Below, in pieces: positions 5,128 through 8,805 of a DNA stretch of 8,805 bases. Location of the stretch: contig CALYTA010000023.1 in the NCBI GenBank assembly GCA_945486175.1, forward strand, positions 1-8,805, read 5' to 3'. Source of the DNA: an uncultured Clostridia bacterium (GTDB lineage Bacteria; Bacillota; Clostridia; Oscillospirales; Butyricicoccaceae). Position 1 is the stretch's first letter; every line of letters starts with the position of its first letter. Below the pieces are notes generated by a model. That model did not search any database and was not told where the DNA came from. It saw only the letters and a program-made list of their open reading frames with translations. The position numbers and the translations under genes are program-made.

Positions 5128-6003
5128 TTGAGAAGCATGACCGGATACGGCAGAGCCCGCCAGACGCTGCATGAGCGTGACATCACGGTGGAGCTCCGTT
5201 CCGTCAACCATCGATATCTCGACGTTAATGTAAAGGCACCGCGCATTTACGGTTTTCTGGAAGAGGCTGCGAAGACCGCTGTCGCTTCGCTGATCGCGCG
5301 CGGAAAGGTGGATGTGTTTATTTCCATCGATTCCGGTGCATCGGGTGATGTGCGCATTTCGCTCAACCACAAAATTCTGGAGGGCTATCTGGATGCCCTG
5401 CACGAGATGCGCGACCAGTATGGACTGACCGATGACATCAGCGTGATGCGTCTGGCACGCCTGCCGGATATTTTTTCCGCGGAAAAGCAGGAGGCGGATG
5501 CCGACGAGCTGACAAAGGATGTGCTGGAGGTATTGACTGCCGCAGGCGCGGATTTCTGCGCGATGCGTGCGCGCGAAGGCGCCAAGATGAAGGAGGACAT
5601 CCTGTCCCGCGGACAGACCATTTTGCAGTTGGTCGCTGAGGTGGAAAAGCGCTCGCCGCAGGCGGTGGAGGAATACCGCGCCAAGCTGACCGCGCGCATG
5701 AATGAGGTGCTCGCGGACACGACGATTGACCCGCAGCGCATTCTGGCAGAGGCGGCAATTTATGCGGACCGTACGGCAGTCGCCGAGGAAACCGTCCGCC
5801 TGCGCAGCCATATGCATCAGATGGAGGTCATGGCGGCAGAGGAAAAGCCCATCGGCCGCAAGCTGGACTTCCTCGTTCAGGAGATGAACCGCGAGGCAAA
5901 TACCATCGGATCGAAGGCCAATGACATTGAACTGGCAAAAATTGTTGTCGACATCAAGTCTGAAATCGAAAAGATCCGTGAACAGATCCAGAATATTGAA
6001 TAA
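5128..6003 (+). CDS. yicC: YicC/YloC family endoribonuclease
   Basis: The 291-residue product begins at TTG 5128; '[10 protein letters not shown]' is the invariant family opening. Starting at ATG 5113 would add five residues not seen in relatives and would overlap the Shine-Dalgarno. The N-terminal YicC domain shows SMTGYGR (3-9) and '[12 protein letters not shown]' (22-33). The C-terminal DUF1732 part shows '[14 protein letters not shown]' (219-232), '[22 protein letters not shown]' (243-264) and the closing '[11 protein letters not shown]'. E. coli YicC is an endoribonuclease reported to act on the small RNA RyhB, and the B. subtilis homologue is YloC; the RNase role here comes from the family. 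Length is the usual one (about 290). It is the first gene of the operon, and remA follows after 17 nt. Confidence 0.95.
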   Translation: MRSMTGYGRARQTLHERDITVELRSVNHRYLDVNVKAPRIYGFLEEAAKTAVASLIARGKVDVFISIDSGASGDVRISLNHKILEGYLDALHEMRDQYGLTDDISVMRLARLPDIFSAEKQEADADELTKDVLEVLTAAGADFCAMRAREGAKMKEDILSRGQTILQLVAEVEKRSPQAVEEYRAKLTARMNEVLADTTIDPQRILAEAAIYADRTAVAEETVRLRSHMHQMEVMAAEEKPIGRKLDFLVQEMNREANTIGSKANDIELAKIVVDIKSEIEKIREQIQNIE

Positions 6004-6020
6004 CCGGAGGCATCATTCCG

Positions 6021-6287
6021 ATGAAGCTCATCAACATTGGGTTTGGCAATATGATTTCCGCAGACCGGCTGATCGCGATTGTATCGCCGGATTCTGCGCC
6101 GATCAAACGCATTGTACAGGAAGCGCGTGAGCGCAATATGCTGATCGATGCGTCGTATGGCAGGCGCACACGCGCCGTTATTGTCATGGACAGCGACCAT
6201 GTGGTGCTGTCCGCAATCCTGCCGGAGACCATTTCCGGCAGAGCGGGAAACCGTGAAAACGAGAACGAGGTGATTGACGATGAGTAA
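6021..6287 (+). CDS. remA: Extracellular matrix regulator RemA (DUF370)
   Basis: This 88-residue protein carries the nearly invariant RemA core: '[63 protein letters not shown]', very close to B. subtilis RemA (YlzA). RemA is a ring-forming DNA-binding protein that activates matrix and osmoprotection operons in Bacillus; 'YGRRTRAV' (46-53) contains the arginines implicated in DNA binding. The C-terminal tail after 'PETI' is variable and acidic ([10 protein letters not shown]), as in relatives. The Shine-Dalgarno GGAGG (6006-6010) lies 10 nt upstream of ATG 6021. In gut Clostridia the targets are unknown, and the broad conservation next to gmk suggests a more general role. The stop codon lies inside the beginning of gmk (8-nt overlap), so the two are translationally coupled. 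Confidence 0.95.
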   Translation: MKLINIGFGNMISADRLIAIVSPDSAPIKRIVQEARERNMLIDASYGRRTRAVIVMDSDHVVLSAILPETISGRAGNRENENEVIDDE

Positions 6288-6864
6288 ACAGGGAATTCTT
6301 TTTGTCCTGACCGGCCCGTCCGGCGTCGGCAAGGGCACGGTTCTCGCCGAAGTGCGCAAACAGAAGGAATTGTACCTGTCCATCTCCGCCACGACGCGCC
6401 AGCCGCGCCCGGGCGAGCAGGACGGCGTGCAGTACTATTTCCTGACGCGTGAGCAGTTTGAGCAGAAGGTCGCGGAAAACGGCTTTCTCGAGCACGCGGA
6501 GTTCAGCGGGAACTGCTATGGCACACCGGCGGCGCCGGTGGATGAACAGCTTGCGGCAGGACGGGATGTCATGCTGGAAATCGAGGTGCAGGGCGCGATG
6601 CAGGTACATCAGATGCGTCAGGATGCCGTGCGTATCTTTATTGCTCCGCCGAGCTTTGCCGAGCTGGAACGCCGTCTGACCGGGCGCGGGACAGAGGATG
6701 CCGACGCAGTGAGCCGCCGTCTGGAGACCGCGAAGCACGAGCTGACACTGGCGGATGAATTTGATTACATTGTCATCAACAACACTGTGGAGCAGGCGAC
6801 AGCCGATGTGCTGGCGATTCTGCGCGCCGAGAGCTGCCGTGCAGCAAGAGTAGAAATCAAGTAA
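6280..6864 (+). CDS. gmk: Guanylate kinase
   Basis: The 194-residue enzyme phosphorylates GMP to GDP with ATP in the cytoplasm, a step in GTP and dGTP supply. ATG 6280 is preferred over the in-frame TTG at 6274 because GAGGTGA (6267-6273) then sits 6 nt upstream. Motifs: P-loop GPSGVGKGT (12-20); GMP-binding '[21 protein letters not shown]' (34-54); '[13 protein letters not shown]' (71-83) with the family's Glu and YGTP; 'MLEIEVQGA' (98-106); the lid segment with '[10 protein letters not shown]' (131-140) and R146/R147; and 'IVINN' (164-168), the guanine-ring region. Length is slightly below the 200-207 typical of the family, and all key residues are present. It overlaps remA by 8 nt and is separated from rpoZ by 52 nt containing a hairpin. 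Confidence 0.97.
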   Translation: MSKQGILFVLTGPSGVGKGTVLAEVRKQKELYLSISATTRQPRPGEQDGVQYYFLTREQFEQKVAENGFLEHAEFSGNCYGTPAAPVDEQLAAGRDVMLEIEVQGAMQVHQMRQDAVRIFIAPPSFAELERRLTGRGTEDADAVSRRLETAKHELTLADEFDYIVINNTVEQATADVLAILRAESCRAARVEIK

Positions 6865-6872
6865 AACGAGCA

Positions 6873-6888
6873 GGCGGCACATGCCGCC
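6873..6888 (+). repeat. Intercistronic hairpin between gmk and rpoZ
   Basis: GGCGGC (6873-6878) and GCCGCC (6883-6888) form a 6-bp all-GC stem with an ACAT loop. No T-run follows (GATTTATG), so it is not a proper terminator. It may stabilise mRNA ends or modulate passage from gmk to rpoZ. Confidence 0.5.
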
Positions 6889-6916
6889 GATTTATGATAG
6901 AAGGAGCGAAAATAAT

Positions 6917-7249
6917 ATGTTAAAGCCGTCTATGCAGGATCTGATGAAGAGAGTCAACAACCGCTATCTGCTGGTCAATCTGGCCGCACAGCGCGCGCGT
7001 GATCTGTCCGCAGAGGAAGAAACCTCCGACATCAAGCTGGAAGAGAAGCCGATCAAGATTGCGCTGGATGAAATCTGTGACGATAAGATCGAGTACCGTC
7101 CGGGTCCGAAGCCGCAGGCAGAGGATCTGCTGGCAGCAGCGAGCGCACAGGACGTGAGCGAGGCGGACGATGTGCTGCTGGACGCAGAGGAAGATGTCAT
7201 TTCCCTGGATGACGACGCAGAGGACGAGTCTGCGCTGGAGGATCTGTAA
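6917..7249 (+). CDS. rpoZ: DNA-directed RNA polymerase omega subunit, with acidic tail
   Basis: The 110-residue protein starts at ATG 6917 behind AAGGAG (6901-6906); the in-frame ATG at 6881 lies within the intercistronic hairpin and adds a non-homologous stretch. The omega fold is visible as 'MLKPSMQDLMKRVNNRYLLVNLAAQRARDL' (1-30), whose NNRYLLVNLAAQRA helix contacts beta', and 'EEKPIKIALDEICDDKIEY' (42-60), the conserved KP-x5-E segment. Omega assists beta' folding and RNA polymerase assembly. From residue 67 the protein continues as a low-complexity tail with 18 Asp/Glu and no Lys or Arg among the last 42 residues. Position between gmk and coaBC is the conserved one. coaBC starts 3 nt after the stop, and its Shine-Dalgarno is inside the end of this gene. 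Confidence 0.93.
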   Translation: MLKPSMQDLMKRVNNRYLLVNLAAQRARDLSAEEETSDIKLEEKPIKIALDEICDDKIEYRPGPKPQAEDLLAAASAQDVSEADDVLLDAEEDVISLDDDAEDESALEDL

Positions 7250-7252
7250 GAG

Positions 7253-8461
7253 ATGGATTTTTCCGGAAAAACCGTGGTGCTCGGCGTCACCGGGGGCATT
7301 GCCGCCTATAAGGCATGCGACCTGGTGAGCCGGCTGCGGAAAAAGGATATCAAAATTCATGTCATTCTGACCAAACACGCCTGTGAGTTTGTCCAGCCGC
7401 TGACGTTCGAGGTGCTGTCCGGCGCGCGCGCCGTGACCGACCAGTTCAACCGCGATTTTCCATGGGAGGTGGAACACATTGCGCTGGCAAAGGCGGCAGA
7501 TGTGTTCGCCGTCGTTCCGGCAACAGCCAACATTCTGGGCAAATATGCGCACGGCATTGCGGACGACATGTTATCCACGACACTGCTGGCAACGCGCGCC
7601 CCGGTGCTGTTCGCGCCCGCGATGAACACGGCAATGTACGAAAATCCTGCGGTGCAGGACAACATTGCGGCGCTGCGTGCGCGCGGCTGCCTGTTTGTCG
7701 AGCCGGCCTGCGGCCATCTGGCGTGCGGGGATACCGGACGCGGCAAGCTGGCGGATGTCGAGGTCATCGAACAGGCGATTCTGGACGCGCTGACCGAAAA
7801 GGATATGAAGGGCATGCGCGTGACCGTCACGGCGGGCCCGACACGTGAGGCACTCGACCCGGTGCGCTTCCTGTCCAACAATTCGACCGGAAAAATGGGC
7901 TATGCCATCGCGCGCTGCGCGAAAATGCGCGGCGCAGAGGTCACGCTGGTTTCCGGCCCGGTGGCACTGCCGCCGGTGGACGGTGTGAAGATGGTGCCGG
8001 TCACCTCCGCATGTGACATGCGTCAGGCGGTCATGGATGCGCTGCCGCAGTCGGACTTTGTCATCAAGGCGGCTGCGGTCGGCGATTACCGCCCGGCGGA
8101 GTTCAAGGATGATAAAATCAAAAAGCACGACGACGATATGAGCGTTGCCCTCGTGCGCAATCCGGATATTCTGGCGGAAATCGGCCAGAAGCGCCGGGAC
8201 GACCAGGTGATCTGCGGATTTTCGATGGAAACCCGTGATCTGGTCGAAAATTCCACCAAAAAGCTGAAGAGCAAAAACTGTGACGTCATTGTCGCGAATA
8301 ATTTGAAGGTAAAGGGCGCGGGCTTTGCAGGCGACACCAATGTGGTGACGCTGCTGTACCGCGACGGCACGCGCGAGCCGCTTGAGCTGATGGGCAAGGG
8401 CGATGTAGCGGATATCCTGCTTGACCGACTGCTTGCGCTGTGGAAGAGCAAGCAGTCGTGA
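7253..8461 (+). CDS. coaBC: Bifunctional CoaBC (phosphopantothenoylcysteine synthetase/decarboxylase)
   Basis: This 402-residue bifunctional enzyme makes 4'-phosphopantetheine in coenzyme A synthesis: CoaB couples 4'-phosphopantothenate and cysteine using CTP, and CoaC decarboxylates the product with FMN. CoaC half (1-185): 'GVTGGIAAYK' FMN loop (11-20), catalytic His75 in 'EHIALAKAAD', Asn125 in 'PAMN', and Cys158 in 'LACGDTGRGKL', the same residue numbers as in E. coli Dfp. CoaB half (186-402): 'VTAGPTREALDPVRFLSNNSTGKMG' with Asn210 (191-215), 'AAAVGDYRP' (273-281), the 'KIKK' lysine motif (288-291; K289 in E. coli) and 'VANN' (347-350). ATG 7253 follows rpoZ by 3 nt, with GGAGG (7237-7241) inside rpoZ. 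All catalytic residues are present. The TGA stop overlaps the priA start. Confidence 0.97.
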   Translation: MDFSGKTVVLGVTGGIAAYKACDLVSRLRKKDIKIHVILTKHACEFVQPLTFEVLSGARAVTDQFNRDFPWEVEHIALAKAADVFAVVPATANILGKYAHGIADDMLSTTLLATRAPVLFAPAMNTAMYENPAVQDNIAALRARGCLFVEPACGHLACGDTGRGKLADVEVIEQAILDALTEKDMKGMRVTVTAGPTREALDPVRFLSNNSTGKMGYAIARCAKMRGAEVTLVSGPVALPPVDGVKMVPVTSACDMRQAVMDALPQSDFVIKAAAVGDYRPAEFKDDKIKKHDDDMSVALVRNPDILAEIGQKRRDDQVICGFSMETRDLVENSTKKLKSKNCDVIVANNLKVKGAGFAGDTNVVTLLYRDGTREPLELMGKGDVADILLDRLLALWKSKQS

Positions 8462-8805
8462 TGCAGTCGGTTTGCCGTGTCGCGGTGTCCGCCGCAAATT
8501 ATGCGTTTGACCGGCTGTATGACTACGATATCCCGGAAGAACTGCGCGGGCAGGTGCAGCCGGGTGTGCGTGTCATCGTGCCGTTCGGCAAGGGAAGCCG
8601 CACCTGTGAGGCGATTGTTGTGCGCATGGGCTGTGATCCAAAGTCGGAATTTTCGCGCAAATCGATCTGCCGCGTGCTGGACGCGGAGCCGGTCATGGAT
8701 GCGCATCTGCTCCGGCTGGCGGCACACATGTGCTCAACGCTGTTCTGCACGTTTTATGACTGCGCGCGCGCCATGCTCCCGGCAGGCTTGTGGTTCCGCA
8801 GGATT
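8461..8805 (+). CDS. priA: Primosomal protein N' (PriA) replication-restart helicase, 5' part
   Basis: The first 115 codons are present and the frame runs off the window edge; full-length PriA has about 730-830 residues. 'VCRVAVSAANYAFDRLYDYDIPEELRGQVQPGVRVIVPFGKGSRTCEAIVV' (4-54) is the PriA 3'-DNA-binding domain, which captures the 3' end of the leading strand at stalled forks; the motif 'G.RV.VPFG.G.R' is diagnostic. The helicase and zinc-binding parts are beyond the window. The ATG shares one base with the coaBC TGA, and GTG 8458, one codon upstream in frame, is an alternative start. GGAAGAG (8442-8448) lies 9 nt from the GTG or 12 nt from the ATG. Position after coaBC is the conserved Firmicutes order. 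Confidence 0.93.
   Translation, partial: MQSVCRVAVSAANYAFDRLYDYDIPEELRGQVQPGVRVIVPFGKGSRTCEAIVVRMGCDPKSEFSRKSICRVLDAEPVMDAHLLRLAAHMCSTLFCTFYDCARAMLPAGLWFRRI

Noticed and set aside
4897..5817. Minus-strand open frame of 306 codons across the yicC promoter
   Set aside because: It runs antisense to yicC and through the promoter and hairpin. It has no domain pattern and is best explained as a shadow.
6873..6888. Terminator between gmk and rpoZ
   Set aside because: The stem is GC-rich but no T-run follows, and the operon order continues downstream.
6881..6916. Upstream in-frame ATG for rpoZ
   Set aside because: It is inside the GGCGGC/GCCGCC hairpin, lacks a ribosome site, and adds 12 residues not seen in omega. 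ATG 6917 has AAGGAG upstream.
7571..8497. Minus-strand open frame of 308 codons opposite coaBC
   Set aside because: coaBC has all catalytic residues on the + strand. The antisense product has no recognisable motif and no ribosome site of its own.

Overview
The window reads as one continuous piece of a Gram-positive Clostridia chromosome. Every supported gene lies on the + strand. The best family-level match is an Oscillospirales/Ruminococcaceae-type gut anaerobe. This rests on the order yicC-remA-gmk-rpoZ-coaBC-priA, which is characteristic of Firmicutes, on remA itself, on a DUF5685/J-domain pair typical of Clostridia, and on G+C-rich coding DNA (many CTG, GCG and CGC codons). The genus cannot be fixed from the sequence. 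I see no tRNA, rRNA, CRISPR array, insertion sequence or prophage gene.

Region 1 (2-2684) is a tight three-gene run. It holds the 3' part of a YbbR/CdaR-type protein (usually the regulator of the c-di-AMP synthase CdaA), a COG2509-type FAD-dependent oxidoreductase joined to it by an ATGA overlap, and a small RseC/MucC-type membrane protein with a four-cysteine cluster 2 nt further on. A stem-loop with a T-rich tail closes the run.

Region 2 (2713-4279) is a two-gene unit with its own candidate promoter: a DUF5685 protein overlapped by 14 nt by a J-domain protein. The J protein has a glycine/serine/tyrosine linker, a helical repeat-like middle and a cysteine-rich tail. A strong intrinsic terminator follows. 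This is the least understood functional unit in the window.

Region 3 (4280-5112) holds one small multi-span membrane protein of unknown substrate, possibly related to ECF-transporter S components, flanked by two non-coding stretches of just under 200 nt each. The upstream stretch carries a partial copy of the terminator sequence. The downstream stretch is A+T-rich, has several inverted repeats, and contains the best promoter in the window (TTGAAC, 18 nt, TACAAT).

Region 4 (5128 to the end) is the conserved housekeeping operon: yicC (endoribonuclease family), remA (DNA-binding matrix regulator), gmk (guanylate kinase), rpoZ (RNA polymerase omega), coaBC (coenzyme A synthesis) and the first 115 codons of priA (replication restart helicase). 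Genes overlap or are separated by 3 to 52 nt, so they are probably co-transcribed from the promoter at 5022-5051. A hairpin with a T-run sits at the predicted extreme 5' end of that transcript.

Most of the window is ordinary core genome. The items most worth a second look are the DUF5685/J-domain pair, the yicC leader hairpin with the TTG start of yicC, and the acidic tail of omega. Nothing here amounts to a clearly new system.
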